Below are positions 37,049 through 49,584 of a stretch of 64,000 nt of DNA, piece after piece. Source of the stretch: Botryotinia globosa (Eukaryota > Ascomycota > Leotiomycetes > Helotiales > Sclerotiniaceae); contig RCSZ01000003.1 in NCBI GenBank assembly GCA_014898425.1, positions 1,798,001-1,862,000 of the forward strand, in the 5' to 3' direction. The notes beneath the pieces are model-generated. The model was given only the letters and a program-made list of their open reading frames with translations. It was not told the DNA's origin and made no database searches. Positions within the stretch are counted from its first letter, which is position 1, and every line of letters starts with the position of its first letter. The translations under genes were made by a program, and so were the position numbers.

Positions 37049-37696
37049 ATGTCCTTTATTCTCGAACCCTCATCCGAAGCCTATCGCGAACGCAAAGCCA
37101 AGACATCGCGCTCGCAGCCTCAAGCTCAAAACCAACAACTCCAGAGCCAATCTCCACCAGCTCCACCCCAAAACATGTCGATGCAACAGCAACAAAATGG
37201 CGGGCAACTGGCCCACAACTTTCAGAAAGACTTCCAACAAGCAAAACAGCCCGAAACCAGCAAACCTCGATACAAGGGAGGAAACTACGGTCCGGGCACC
37301 ATATCGCAACGGATTGAAAAAGCCATGTACGAACTGGAGCATCAAACCTGGCGCTGTCGTCTCGACAAGCCGTCCGCGCTGCTCGAATACATTGATCCCA
37401 AAGCCGTGTTTGCGTCTCCCGAGTACGGAATCCTGACCAACGATTCCGAGCCGACGTTGAAGGAAACGCTCGAGGATGACGATATGCGGACGTGGAATTC
37501 CTACGAAATCAAGGATATGAAGATTGTGGAGGTGAGCATGATGGCCGCCACCGTCGTGTATGATGTGACGGCGAGTATCACGGATGAGAAGGGTTATCCA
37601 AAGGGCATTTACAAGGCGTATTGTACGAGTTGTTGGAAGCAGGAGGCTAGTGCGGATTGGAAGTTGTGTACTTATACCGAGGCGCCGCATCCTTAG
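37049..37696 (+). CDS. NTF2-like (SnoaL/DUF4440-type) domain protein
   Basis: A single exon of 215 residues. The first ~85 residues are Gln/Pro/Ser-rich and probably disordered (ERKAKTSRSQPQAQNQQ and following). Residues about 90-212 form an alpha+beta unit: an opening helix (SQRIEKAMYELEHQTWRCRLDK), YIDPKAVFASPEYGILTND, then strands ending VVYDVTASITDEKG and YKAYCTSCWKQEASADWKLCTYTEAP. This order, with an opening helix, a short D/E-rich loop and curved beta strands ending in a WKL strand, is that of SnoaL/DUF4440 NTF2-like folds, which bind small ligands or act as small enzymes. No catalytic set can be named. The start is the first ATG in this frame. High GC at third positions marks it as coding, in contrast with its flanks. 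Confidence 0.82.
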   Translation: MSFILEPSSEAYRERKAKTSRSQPQAQNQQLQSQSPPAPPQNMSMQQQQNGGQLAHNFQKDFQQAKQPETSKPRYKGGNYGPGTISQRIEKAMYELEHQTWRCRLDKPSALLEYIDPKAVFASPEYGILTNDSEPTLKETLEDDDMRTWNSYEIKDMKIVEVSMMAATVVYDVTASITDEKGYPKGIYKAYCTSCWKQEASADWKLCTYTEAPHP

Positions 37697-38228
37697 GGGA
37701 GGGGTAGCGGAGAGCGGGGAGGCTTAGCCGGGGCTTGCTGGGATGAATGGAATAAGTATAAGGGGGGATTAATTATGAAGTTATGTTATGTCTTGGTGGA
37801 TGGATGTGCATGGTGTCTGATGGATGAGGCGTGGGTTGGCATGGCACGGGCATGTTTGGTGTTTGGATAGGTAGGATGATATAGGAGTTTTAATGGATAT
37901 TTCGTCATCAATATTGTCTACTTTTTCAATGATTTCCCAATTGTCGTATTCACATCAGTCAGGTGTATGAGCATTCACTGATACATTCTTTTCTCGCACA
38001 TGCTGGACTTGTATTCAGTACTTTGGATTATGGCGTCCAAAAAGACAGGAAAATCAATTCATGGGATAATGTCGCCAGTATGGTATCCCAATACAGCATT
38101 TCAATACAACAAAGCAGAACACCGTTATCCTATTCAAACACACCGACAAATCACAACATTCCTCATCCAAATATCCCAAGCATTTAGAACCCCCCTCTCC
38201 CACCACCGCCTCATCTCTACACAACCCT
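37697..38228. other. Intergenic region between convergent genes
   Basis: 3-prime flanks of the NTF2-like gene (plus) and the GH28 gene (minus). No gene or notable repeat. Confidence 0.5.
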
Positions 38229-40065
38229 CTAAAAAGTACCCCAATAATGCTTATCATAATCCCCCTGCGGCTTCCACAACGGCGCAGGCGTATACACCGG
38301 AATCGGCACCGCGGTACCATACCCCGTTGTCGGCACTGCCCAACTTGGCCACGTGGGTGTCGCCCATCCCGTCGGCGCATTAGTAATCGTATACGTACTG
38401 GTATACATTTTTGTTTTTGGATTTTCGCCCGCGCCCAAGCTGACAAGCCCATCGTTGGTGCCATAGACATTATCGCCCTGGCCGAAAATGTTAGAAATGT
38501 GGTTCACACTTGTGCTTCCGCTTTCGGTCCAGACGGTGACGTCTTTGATGGTGACGTTTGTGGCGGGGATATAGTCGGAGGCGAGGAGGTAGAGCGCGGG
38601 ACGTTGAGCGCCGTTTTGGATGGAGCCGGTAAAGTTGCGGAAGGTGATGTTGGTCAGGGCGACGGCGCCGCTATCGGGGAGGTAGGTTTGTTGCCAGTAT
38701 TGGTTGAGGTTTATTCCGTAGAGAGATGCTTTGGAACGGAAGTTTTCCCAGAGGATATTGGAGACATAGCCGGAGCCACCGGGGTAGGTCTTGATGAAGA
38801 CGATTTCGTTACCGCCGAGAACGGATATATTGCGTGCATGCTGGGTAGAGAGGTTAGCTTTAAGAGTAAGAGAGGCGAGGAAAGAGAAGAGAAGAGACGA
38901 ACAATGTTTGATATCTCGGCCGAAACATTTAAACTTCCAATCGATATTCCCGAGCCAACTTGGTTACAAACCAAATTCTCCACCAGTGCATGATGGGAAG
39001 GACTTTTAACAGATACGCATTCATCTCTATTTGTTACCTATCATCACCAACATCAGTTTTTGTCTCCCTTCATTTCCCTTAATCCAAACCCTGTGGCAGT
39101 CTGGAAGAATTTAAAGATCTAGAAACCATACCTCATTATCATGAACCCAATAATTCGTCCCAATAGCATCAATTCCATCATAAGAACCCAGATTAGCTCC
39201 GCGGATAGTCAGGTGATATACTTCAATATTCTCGCCAAAATCAAATATGAAGTGGAATTTGGGACTATCGATTAAAAGTAAATCATGAACTGTAGCATTT
39301 ATTGGAGAAATAAGACGGAGCATTCGAGGTCGATTAGTGCTGGGTAGTTGTTAGACATACGCAACTTTTAGAAGAGAAAAGAGATAATTTACTTTCCATT
39401 AATACGGTACAGATAACCTTGGCCTTGAATTGCTCCAAGACCATTAGCGGAGTAGAGTTCGAAATCAACGGCTAAGTTTGTTTTGTTTAGTTGAGAAGAA
39501 TCGAAAGAGAAGGAGTGATTATCTCACCATTAATAATGACAATTAAGTTTTCCAAGAACTCTCCGTCTCCCTCCCCATTAATAGTACTATTCGATACCTC
39601 AATGTCCGTAACCCCATCATCCAGAATTTGCTTCGGCAATACATACCTATTTAACTTCTCCACACCTGCAAAGCCCTCTAGAATTCTTGCGCGAGGTACA
39701 ACATATGGTACAACATAAGTCGAATCCGTCGAATTAGGGTAATAAGTCGCGGTAATAAGACCATCAAGTTGGAAAGCCCAATTGATTGCATTACTCAAGA
39801 TGATGCTAGTTTTAAGCGTGTAGTTTCCAGCAGGTACAATTAAACGACTACCAGCGTGTTTTTGAACACAAGAGGTAAACGCGTTAGTAATTGGGATAGA
39901 GACATCGTCGGTGAGGGAATTGAAGGTTGGATATAGGGTACGAATGTTGCACTCAATAGTCTTTTTGGAAAGAGGTGTGGTTGCGCCAACTGGACCAGTA
40001 AGTTGTGCTTGTGAAAATAGACCCAAGTGAAGGAACAAGAGTAGGGGTGCTTTGATTGAAAACAT
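38229..40065 (-). CDS. Secreted glycoside hydrolase family 28, rhamnogalacturonan hydrolase-like
   Basis: Five exons on the minus strand, 40065-39528, 39471-39393, 39339-39132, 39037-38903 and 38840-38229, give 523 residues. A signal peptide is clear (MFSIKAPLLLFLHLGLFSQA, cleavage near 20). The GH28 beta-helix marks are ordered: YDGIDAIG (D260 and D263), VTNRDECVSVKS (D280 and E281), GSGISIGS in place of the G-H-G of polygalacturonases, and FIKTYPGGSG (I336, K337), the family's RIK-like site. NRDECV and IK-xxxGGSG are the rhamnogalacturonase versions, so the enzyme probably cuts the rhamnogalacturonan I backbone of pectin outside the cell. After the helix comes a C-terminal tail rich in Thr/Pro/Ala/Trp. 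Several NxT/S sites suggest N-glycosylation. It fits a plant-associated lifestyle. The ATG at 40065 is the first in frame and is directly followed by the signal peptide. Confidence 0.9.
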
Positions 40066-41977
40066 ATTGAATACCTGATACCTTTCTGAAAACGATACTA
40101 TAATACAAGTCGCTAAAATCTTTTTATGCTCGCTCACGACAATATCGTCAAACAGACGTACATTTCACGAATTCTGTCGCAATCGCAGAACCCACAACGG
40201 ACTTTAGATCTGCAAATTAGATGGAAGAGATTGTGCACCAAACATATATCTTCAATAAGCTGTTTAACACATTGAACCTAGATTCGAAAGGCAGGTGGGG
40301 CTGCACCCGTATGTCGCATTTTGGGTGACATTCGGTAACTCGGCCGAGTTATGACCGTGAGTCAGCACCTCCTTCCCTATTTCGAGTCTTTGACATGCAA
40401 TGGTATATTGAGGTGGTATTTTGTTATGGGTTGTGTTTGAGTCGAGTGTGTTTCATAGGTTACTTGGATTTGCCAAGCTTATTTTCACTGCACCTTCTCC
40501 TCATCACCCCGAAGTCCAGTTTTTGAGCTTCTCATTCTCTTATCAGTCTAATTTGCACAAACAATCTTGGCTACGTTCAATAAAGTCACATATATATTGC
40601 CTATAGAATAGACGCCGATATAAATACCGACAAGTAGAGGCTGTAAAAAGTTGATAAGATGGCTCTGAAAAATACAAATTTAGCATCAGTCTCTCCAGGA
40701 ATCGCTCCCCGACGTCCGAATTTTGAAGCTACTTGCATTATTCGGAGTGAATGATTGTTGTCTCACTCACAATTGTATATTGAGCTCTTCATACATGAGT
40801 AGACACAATTCGTTTACCTCGCAGGGAGATTCAAAACCAGTGATTAGGAAAAGTAGGGGTTTTCCTTCAACCACTGGCCCCTTCATGGCTTATGCAGGTA
40901 TTTCTCAGCTTAATAAAAAGCGCAGATACGTAATCATGGAGATAATAAAGGTAGCAAGTTTCTCATAAGGTAGTAATATGTACTGAAATTAGTTTAGCTA
41001 ACGAATGCTTGATGTCCAAACACGAATTTACTGTGCGGATTAATCAATCTCAGCCAAGAGCTGTAGCGGTGACGACATCGCGCCATAGACTGATCAGAAT
41101 AAATATTGCGAGAAGTTTTAGTGATCTAGAATGACATCTGTGCTACTGGACCAAGAGAAGAGGAGAATGTTGCAGTGCAAAGTTAGGAGCGACACTTAAA
41201 TTTTCTCGGCTCATTGCCATCATCTGCTGCGTGAATTCAGATAGTCCCTTGCAATCGGGCAGTGAGAGCCAAGGCGTTGCCCAAAAATTGATGTGATTCA
41301 GAGTTGTAGGAGAAAAAAAGTCTGTATTTTGCTCGCAAAGGTTATATATGCTTTCAATAGCCGATACAAATGGAATGATTCATTTAGAGGTCATATCCGA
41401 AGCTCAAACACAAAAAATGTGGTATGCAATCATAGCGTAGTCGAGCAACATATGGAACTCGTTTGCCCTTAGAATCTCGACTATTGGAAGAAATACGAAA
41501 AGTAGATAGACTCTTAACTAATCATTTTCGGTGCCCAAGAAGAAACGAAGAGGCCGTTTAAACCCAATAAATTTCAAAGCTCACAGAAAAAAGCTTCATT
41601 AATTTTTACAATCAGGGGCTAGCCCTTCTCCACGAATGACAGGTCTTCGACTTGGGCTCGATGGAGTCTTTAACCTCGAACACTCCCGTTCTCCACTTGA
41701 AGACAATGCAATTATTCCCGTGGAAAAGCCTCAGCACTGAGTTTATCAACGTGCACGATTTTCTATTAATCTATACCTGGAATCCGTACTAGAATCTGAA
41801 AGTTTGCTTTAGAAACTCGGAATTAAATCGCACAGTAGAAAAATAAGGAACACTATCGGAATCGGATGCCAAAAAGCCTTTCTTTACTCGGCAGAACAAC
41901 AAATTGTACTCGATGATCTTATAAGTAGAACTTACTAGAAGACTATACCCTCGGAAATCTTTGACTGTAGTCTCAGT
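40066..41977. other. Intergenic region, no supported gene
   Basis: 1.9 kb without a convincing frame. Composition is even and moderately AT-rich, with no tandem repeat or element ends recognised. An inserted and decayed gene cannot be ruled out. Confidence 0.45.
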
Positions 41978-43068
41978 TCATTCTTCCTGAATCCGAGAAT
42001 GTTTCATTTCTCTATCATCGACGCCAAGCCATAGAATATCCGGGCGACTATGATTGCCACCAATATCTATGAATGCTTTGTACTTGAGTATATCATCCAG
42101 ACCTAAATCCGCATATATTATACCCTCTTCAGCCTCTGGTATGTCCGCAGAGAGTTTTCGACCATCCGGACCAAAAATTGCCGAACTGCCCCCCCTCCCC
42201 CCCGGGTGTTCATTAAAGCGCCGGCGCTTGTGTCCATTCTATCAATGCCATTTTGAGTCAAAACAGCTGTTGTGTGAAGAACGAATGTTTGAGATTCAAT
42301 TGCGTATGTTTGTGATAAATTCTGGATGCCTATTTGATTTATGTGAGCATAGAGTAGGCTCTATTGTGATATTGAATGGACAACAAACCTTCCTTAGACA
42401 TTGACCATAATCCTGGACCTTCGTCGTGTTCGAAAGCGGGTGGCCAAGCAGCCACATGAATATCTTCTTTCTGAAGTATTGTATTATACTTTAACAGTGG
42501 TTTAGTATGCTCCCAGCATGCCAGAGCACCAATCCTATCAATGCCTGGAGCTTCTACTACATTCTTCAAGGAATTTCCGGATGTATCTCCAAACACAGTC
42601 CTCTCCATATGAGTAGGCTTTGATTTTCTTCTTCCCATTTTAATTTTGCCATCGTTCCTTATGGTTGTCTGGGAAATGTATAGAGAGTTGTTGTCATTTT
42701 CCGAGAATCCAAGTGACACAGTGATGTTGTTTTCAGCTGCACAAGCACAAATTTGTGCCATCTGAGGAGAGTTGATTTGCAACGAGATTTTGATGTATAT
42801 TGTAGACAGTTCGAAATCAACAGGGCGGCGCCTGAAATTTGTTCGTGTTAGTTCGTCTCTCAAGTGACAGGATGCTGAATTGATATACATACCAGATCCA
42901 AGCTGGGTAACCAGGTATCCAGCATTCGGGGAAAGTAATGAGCTTTGCTCCATTCGTAGCTGCTTCAACGATAAGCCGACAGGTCTTCTCCACAGGCCTC
43001 TCAAGATCCAACCATTCTGGTTCTGCTTGCGTTACTGCAACTTTCGTTGATCCTTCTAAGTGTCCCAT
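41978..43068 (-). pseudogene. Nitrilase (aliphatic type), frame broken in a G-run near the C-terminus
   Basis: Minus-strand exons 43068-42893, 42831-42389 and 42329 onward encode a nitrilase of the carbon-nitrogen hydrolase superfamily, which turns nitriles into acids and ammonia. The catalytic triad is intact: E48 in [11 protein letters not shown]130 in RRKSKPTHMERT and C164 in GALACWEH. WPPAFEHDEG, YAIESQTFVLHTTAVLT and DTSAGALMNT follow. At 42189-42206 the sequence is two C-runs on the plus strand, and the frame changes there. Only in another frame does the expected GSSAIFGPDGRKLSADIPEAE and NHSRPDILWLGVD continue to a stop at 41978. Without a correction the protein ends in unrelated residues. 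A one- or two-base slip in a homopolymer is the simplest reading, either a real mutation or a sequence error. The active-site half would still be made. The first two introns are 61 and 59 nt. Confidence 0.82.
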
Positions 43069-45298
43069 TTTGTTCTATTCGTCCGATGGATTCAATGAAG
43101 GACAAGCTTTCCGGGTGCGATCAACTTATACCCCAAACTTGGGCGCGCCGCCCCCCAGAATGTTACACTTCCATTATTGAGTGACCTGGACGATACGATG
43201 CAAATGTGAAGGCATCGATAATGCGGGATGACCGTAAGCTTGTTGCACGTAGCGGGGCAGGAATAACTACATGTTAAAACTAAATTTCTGGTAGGTTGCA
43301 GCATTAGAGCTGCAACCTAGCACAGACACTAATAATAAGCTTTGTTTCCCCATATTGTCTCCTCCACTAAACCTTGTACTACTTACTCATGTCAACCTTG
43401 CCAACGACGACAACAAGACCAAAGTTGGAAAGAAAAAAATACCCAGCCATTGGTTCCTTCTGCAGAAATACACGACGCAGGTTTGTAGTTTGCCAGATCA
43501 TGTTTCGATGGTTATTTCGATGGTTGTTACGATCACAAACAATTTCTAAGTGAATGAAAAGACTCAGCTGGATTTTGTTAATTGAATACAACCATCAAAC
43601 CTGTTTGATACAATTTCTATTGATTGTATAGAATCATGGGAATTCGTATGATATAGTTTCAATGGCAATCATCACTCAAGGTAAGCTCACAGTGGATCTG
43701 GCAAGTATCCTGTCATATTCAACTTTGCTTGACGCCAATGTGCTCACTTTTCTTAATTCCAGTTCACCAGTATCAAGACCAGGGTGGACAACATTCATTC
43801 TCACAACACGAGTTCCTCCGATATTTTTGTGTGATTTTCTAATTTGCCTGACAACAAGATCTGTAATGGCCAGCTCGTCTGATAGATCGAACTAAGCCTA
43901 TCCTCTTCCTGCTCCCGTTCTGCCCTTCTGTTTCTTTCGACTTCTCCGGGACTTGGAATTTACCACGAACAGAGTCTTGACAACAAGTCATTTTCCTTCC
44001 CTTTTATAGGAAACATCGCCATTACTTCTACTCTATCATTTGCCATACAATAACGAACTTTCCACGATAGCTCGAATCCCGACAACAAAAGGTGCCTTCT
44101 CCTCTTTCGCCAGGTACCAACCCTCTGTTCAGCTTTGATGGCACTGAGCTTTAAGGTGCCTCCGAATTTTCTCGAGTCAACCTCAATCCCCAGACTTTGT
44201 CACACAAGCAGGTGTTTTATTCTTTCCAACGATCGTCGCAATCGAACTACAGAGTATGCGATCCAGAAAGTGCACAGAATTAACGCGAGGTTGGGGTATA
44301 GAACCAGAAGAATCAAAGGTTATGAGTCCAGTAGGACTCTGTCTGTTACCGCATACATATGAGGAAGAATGTATAGGAAGAAAACTGGTAGTAAGATCAG
44401 CGTCTCGATAATGTCCCACAACAATCATTGTGCTCGGAGTCAAGACCTCGTATGCTCTCGAGAATTCACCAAAATTAATGGTAATGTCCCAAGGCGCAAG
44501 ATCGCTCAAGTTGATGTATGATCAGTTCATTTCGCTGATTTGCAACTCGACCCTTGCCTAGGTATTGTATAGCAGGTATGGATATCATAGCTAACTTCAG
44601 CTATGCATACTACTTTCTGACTCGTCCCATATCACCATGAACATGGGACTCATTGAGAAATGAGGATGAAGACAAAGATGAAGGATACTTCATTGAAATC
44701 TACAGTGCGTACTTCGCAACTAGATATCAACGCTATCAGCGTTATCGAACACCTCTAAACTAATTTGGAACTAGTAAATGGGAACTGCTAAACCTATGAA
44801 CATCTGCGTGCCTCGCTAGACACTTTCAGAATTATAGCATCATTGGGAATGATATCTACAAGGACCATGAGACATAATAATCGATTTTCAATTCCACACA
44901 ATCTTCTTGGACATGGTCGTAGCTTGCAGACCAGATATCCCTCAAGTTGAGACGAAGATGCAGCACAAGTTCAAGATACCACTTTTTTACCGTCACATCG
45001 AGATATTTTGTGTTATGAAATTCTGATTACTTTCTTTATCCTTGCTATAAGCACAGTTTTCGCTACACTCTCAAGTGGGAGCAGAAACCCTTGTAGACCA
45101 ACTGTCCCGTTTCTGGAAACAAAAGCATGAGCGCTGCATCTTGAGCCGCTTGAAAACGAAAGCAAGACCTCTGTTGATATTTCGAATTTTCCTTTGATAA
45201 TACCTTTCCGTTGAAGAATCCCTTGGTCCTCCCAAGCTCTATGCTATCCTGGTTACTTTAGTGTGCCGATTGGCTCTCACCGACACCGACTGGCGAAT
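43069..45298. other. Intergenic region with possible coding remnants on the minus strand
   Basis: No gene can be built. On the minus strand between about 44510 and 43650, several short frames have protein-like composition (MIVVGHYRDADLTTSFLP near 44428, an Arg/Glu-rich helix near 43940, DELAITDLVVRQIRKSHK near 43880). They are in different frames with stops between them and no convincing splice sites. They may be relics of one dead gene or chance. Confidence 0.35.
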
Positions 45299-46636
45299 TT
45301 AATTCGCTTTCTTGGTACTGGTGATAGTATGCGGTTCCAAACACTTCAAAAGTGTTTGGCAGGCTTTGTTGGACAAATGGTCTAGTTCTTTATCACTAGC
45401 TCTCCCATCTTTAGTCTTGAGTACCCGCGCCCTGATATCGAACTCATCATTGACTTTTAGTTCTTTGATTGCCTTCACAACATCTTTAGCCACATAGCGC
45501 ATGTTTTGGTGGAAGTAGAGCATTTCGTCTTTTGGCAAAGATAAAAACAGTAGCAATGTCTTGACGCATCGAAAATGCTCTGTGATAAATTTACAGAGAA
45601 GTAAAAATCGACAGAGTTCACAGTGGTCCGAGAACGCCTCATCCACAGTGTGATCTTGGTCATGCCAAAAGGTGCTCAAGTGTAAGCATATGTGTTTAAC
45701 CTCTGCGTGGTTGTCCTTAGTGGTGCATCGTCGAATTTGTAGCTACAACGCGGTTAGTTTGGAGTTTGAATTACGGGGTGGATCAAAATACATTTTTCTG
45801 TTTCTTGGACCAATTTAAATCAATGGTGCCAAAATGTAGACGCTCACCGAAGTCAATAACAACGTTATCCCAGAAAAAGTCGACAATTTCCTTCCAGATA
45901 TTGATGTATTCATCATGTGCAACGCTAATCTTTTGTGTCGCTTTGCCCTTTCCTTTCCCGCCCATAGTCAGGCTGTTACTGCTTGCTTCGTCTAGTTGTA
46001 GTGCATATTCGACTTTTTCTAAAAGCCATATTAATTTCTGAATACCCCGGTATTCGTTCGGCTTGAAGAAATCGAGCATTCCCTCTGACTGCTCCCAATC
46101 TTTCTCATTTGTCCAGTCCTCAAGATCATCTTCTGTCAGACCTAAAACCTCGTCGGACACGTAATGAATAGGAGAAAGAGCGCATTGTGCGGCTGAAACT
46201 CTTCTGGAAATAGCAAATCGTCTTCCATTACGAGATAGGCGCGCATATTCTGCATCTGGGGACCAAGCGAATATCAAAAGTTTGTAAATCCTGTTTCGTA
46301 CTCCGACAGGGAGCATCTTAAATAACTTCCAGAAACTGCTGGCTGTTAGTCTACAATATTTGATATCAATGGCGCAGAATATTTGATCTAGACTTACTCA
46401 AGTGAAGTTGGGCCATCACTAAGAAAATCGCCTATTGGTTTTACAGCTTTGAATCTGGAATTGATCTTTGATTCTTGTTTAAGACCAGGTTCTTGATAGA
46501 ACTCGTCTTCAAAAGATAAGTACGGAATAGACCTCGATGGAACTGGCTTGTTTGCATTACGAGGTCGGTCGTCTGATATGTAGCAATTTGAGAATGCTAC
46601 TTCAAAAATTGGTACGTGAGTGTTCTTGCGAGACAT
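45299..46636 (-). CDS. 2EXR/F-box-like domain hypothetical protein
   Basis: Three exons on the minus strand, 46636-46398, 46335-45792 and 45742-45299, give 408 residues. After a disordered N-terminus (about 1-79), residues 81-102 read FWKLFKMLPVGVRNRIYKLLIF, a variant of the LPxELRNxIYxL motif found in fungal 2EXR/F-box-like proteins. The rest is helical and charged, with a basic GGKGKGKATQK patch. Intron 2 was placed at GTATTT (45791) because the nearer GTGAGC donor at 45847 gives the wrong phase. These fungal families have no settled function. Loose similarity of the motif to F-boxes suggests protein-protein contact. It is the first of four such genes within 10 kb. Confidence 0.75.
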
Positions 46637-48136
46637 CGTGGCTGTTCCTTACTATCTTCATGAAGAGTGATCAGTGGGAGGTCTGATAAATGAAGGAGGT
46701 GATAGACAGTTATGAGATATCGACAAGTGCTTACCAGAAGACTCAAAGTGAAGGTTGTGAGGAGGAAAGTTACAGAATCTTTTCAAGTGATAGATTCTTG
46801 AGGCTGTTGTTGAAACTGAGTGAAAGTATGAAGAGACAGGAGGACTGCTGATTAGCAGCAGAGCTCTAAAATACAGCAAGAAATTTGTGAGTTATTGCGT
46901 GAAAAGGCCGTGAGAATCAATATTCGCGTTTTGAGTTGATCTGTGATGAGCTATTGGTGAAGAGAAATTCATTCTAGTGGAAGAGAGAGGTATGATGTAA
47001 AAAAGAGTTCACAACTAAATCAGTAATCAGAAGTAATTTGTTGTGTGTTCGCAAGTGTTGTGTTTATGAAGGGAGCTTGTTGTAGTAGTGGATGTGGATT
47101 ACTTTGTTTGTTTGAATTTATGTCCCGTACAGCCTCAATTAAAGATTCACCAAGATCAACGCTACCCCTCAAAATAATGCCTCTCAAGCCCGAGCCCGGG
47201 GTTTGCCCGAGATGAGCTCAGATTTACATGGTTGGAGATATATATATCTAAAGACTATACTTAGACAAGAACAATTCACCTCTTGTAATTAATATTACTC
47301 TACGAACCAACCTACGTCTATGCCCTTCAACAATATACCAACCAGGACAAAAGGCCATTATTATATTAATGGTCAATCTTTGACTGTTGCTCATAGATTT
47401 AATCCTTTTCCAAACAGAAACATACTATTTGAAGTATTTCGTCAACTCCACCTTTCTCTTCTACATTTAAAGAACAAGGAAACTCTTCCAAAGTGACGTC
47501 TACAGAGACTTGCAACTCTCCTCATTTACAGACTTGCACTACACAACCTATCTTGAGTACTTTGTTTAACACAACTGCGACTTCTCGGCTTCAATGACCT
47601 CCTCTCTACACGAAGACGCGCAACATCATTACAAGCTTTCTTTAGACTTGTCACTCGAAATAAACCTGCATTTACTTCTTTACAAAGACTGCTAAAGCTG
47701 ATTCGAGATCAAACGACAATTTTTACATCCAATCATATCTATCTTCTCTGCGAGTATTGGACAAAGCTATCCAATACAAACTACTATTCTTGGCTGCTCT
47801 TTCTCGCCTGATAACATCCCGCTGGATATCGGTTCTTTTCGTCAGGTTTGACTAAACCCTCTGAATACAAAAATAAGACAATACTCAAATCAGCGTCCAT
47901 CTTCCCGCCTCTTCAGATCAGCTTTATTTAGCTAGGTGCTTATTTCAAAGGGATTATCAGGGCCAGCATACATACGCGGCTCAGAGTTACTCACCCTCTC
48001 GACAACTTTGAGATAGCCACATACTCTCAGCTAAGATCAACTATTCCTTTCGTGCCACTCTTGCAGACAGCTAAGGAATATCTGCCCTCTAGATAGATAC
48101 CCTCCCTCACCACTTTCGACGAGGAAGCTCAATACA
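46637..48136. other. Intergenic divergent region between two 2EXR-type genes
   Basis: 1.5 kb between genes transcribed apart. Sequence near 47190-47215 has a GCCCGAGCCCGGGGTTTGCC-like GC-rich patch; the rest is AT-rich with pyrimidine bias toward 48136. No gene seen. Confidence 0.5.
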
Positions 48137-49584
48137 ATGGAGGAAGGATCCAATTTAAGGATCGACGATGCTCGTACTAGGGATGGACTAGCTGACGAGA
48201 CTCAAGGTACTTGTCCATCTGCGCGCCAAGAGCTGACAACGTCGTCTCGAAATCGTGCAGATGCGGATCAAGCCAGGACGATCTCCGAAACCAACAGTCA
48301 CGATGAAGTGTCTGGTACAACCACTGGACTTCCCACTATTTCTGACCATATCCCAGACCCATACATCCTGTCTCAAACCTCTACTCGCCAACCTAAGTTG
48401 CCTTCTAAAATTCAAAGCACTTCAAATGGCTCAATCCAAAATCGCTTGCTGTCAACTAGCATCCAACCTCTTGCAAACTTGGCGACTTTCTCATTGTTTT
48501 CAAAGTTTCCCTTTGAGATACGAAGAATGATATGGAAAAAGACTTTGCCCGGCCCAAGGATTATTCTGATACGGTCTATTCTGAGCAAGTGGCCCCTTCG
48601 AAATACTACCAGACCACAAAGGAATTATAATACATATAAATCTAATTACGCTATGCCAAATGCAATGCTAGTGTGTAAGGAAGCTTTAGACGGTAATGCG
48701 CGTTTCTATTTCTATATTTATAACACAGATTGCTCCAGAAATGCATCATTGTCGAGAACCTGCGTGCAATGGAAATTGGCTCTTCCAAATCTTTTTGAGA
48801 AGATTACTCACAGTTGCTAATCTCTTATACAGTGATCTTAGAGGAGTCTCGATTAGTGCGAAAAGATTTTATCTGTAAAGATATTCCAGGACCTTGCCTG
48901 CAGAGCAAGATTGCTTTGAATTTCAAAACCGATTCAATATACCTTGACACGGACGACGAACTAGCAGACTCAGCTATTCAATATGCGGCAAGGTGGCATT
49001 CCATTGCAATCTTTTTGGATATCTGGTTTGATTTTCGGTTTTGGACAAAAATCTCGCATCTCATACTCTCAATTCCTGGGGCGTACAAAGACAGATACAA
49101 TAGCGATGACTTTCGAAAATATCTCAGGAACATATTTGCGTTCATTGAAAACCTGATCCGCGTAACTTTCATCCTTGCAGACAAGACAGAGCATCTACCA
49201 TACGCAGAGAGAGATCTTGCATTAGAGTACCCAATGAATATCGACTACGCTCTGGATCTATACGCAAAGCACCCCCGGGAAGTGTCGCGCGAAGAATCAT
49301 CGAGGCTTGGGGATTGGCACAAAGAATATTCTGCAAGCTTTGTCGATTTTGATATGGATGCTCTGAGAGAACATCCGTACCGGAATAATTGGACTTCTGC
49401 TAGGAGGCCGCTGATTATTCCGAGAGATGCAGTTGTCGATTTTAAAATTATAGTTGAAAGGGAGAAGTCTGAAGAGTTGGCGAGAAGAAAGGAAAGATAC
49501 AATGCAGTTAAGAGACAAATTGCTGAAGAAGAAGATATAGCATGGTATGATGTTTGCTATGAGGAGAGTGTTAGGGAAACCTAG
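48137..49584 (+). CDS. 2EXR-domain hypothetical protein
   Basis: Two exons, 48137-48674 and 48833-49584, encode 429 residues. The N-terminal ~115 residues are polar and disordered. The 2EXR motif lies at 118-141 (FSLFSKFPFEIRRMIWKKTLPGPR). The intron, GTAAGG (48675) to TACAG (48832), joins MLVL to ILEESRLVRKDF, restoring the second conserved part of these proteins (ESR followed by a hydrophobic strand). The unspliced frame would stop at 48820. The C-terminal part ends in a long charged helix (EREKSEELARRKERYNAVK). 2EXR proteins are numerous in plant-associated fungi and have no known biochemical role. Confidence 0.8.

Noticed and set aside
37070..37690. 206-codon minus-strand frame
   Set aside because: Shadow of the GC-rich NTF2-like gene on the plus strand.
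38840..40137. Upstream extension of the GH28 gene to 40137
   Set aside because: No ATG there; the first ATG at 40065 is directly followed by a clean signal peptide.
45841..45850. Alternative GTGAGC donor for exon 2 of the first 2EXR-like gene
   Set aside because: It leaves one base over and cannot join the third exon in frame; GTATTT at 45791 gives phase 0 on both sides.
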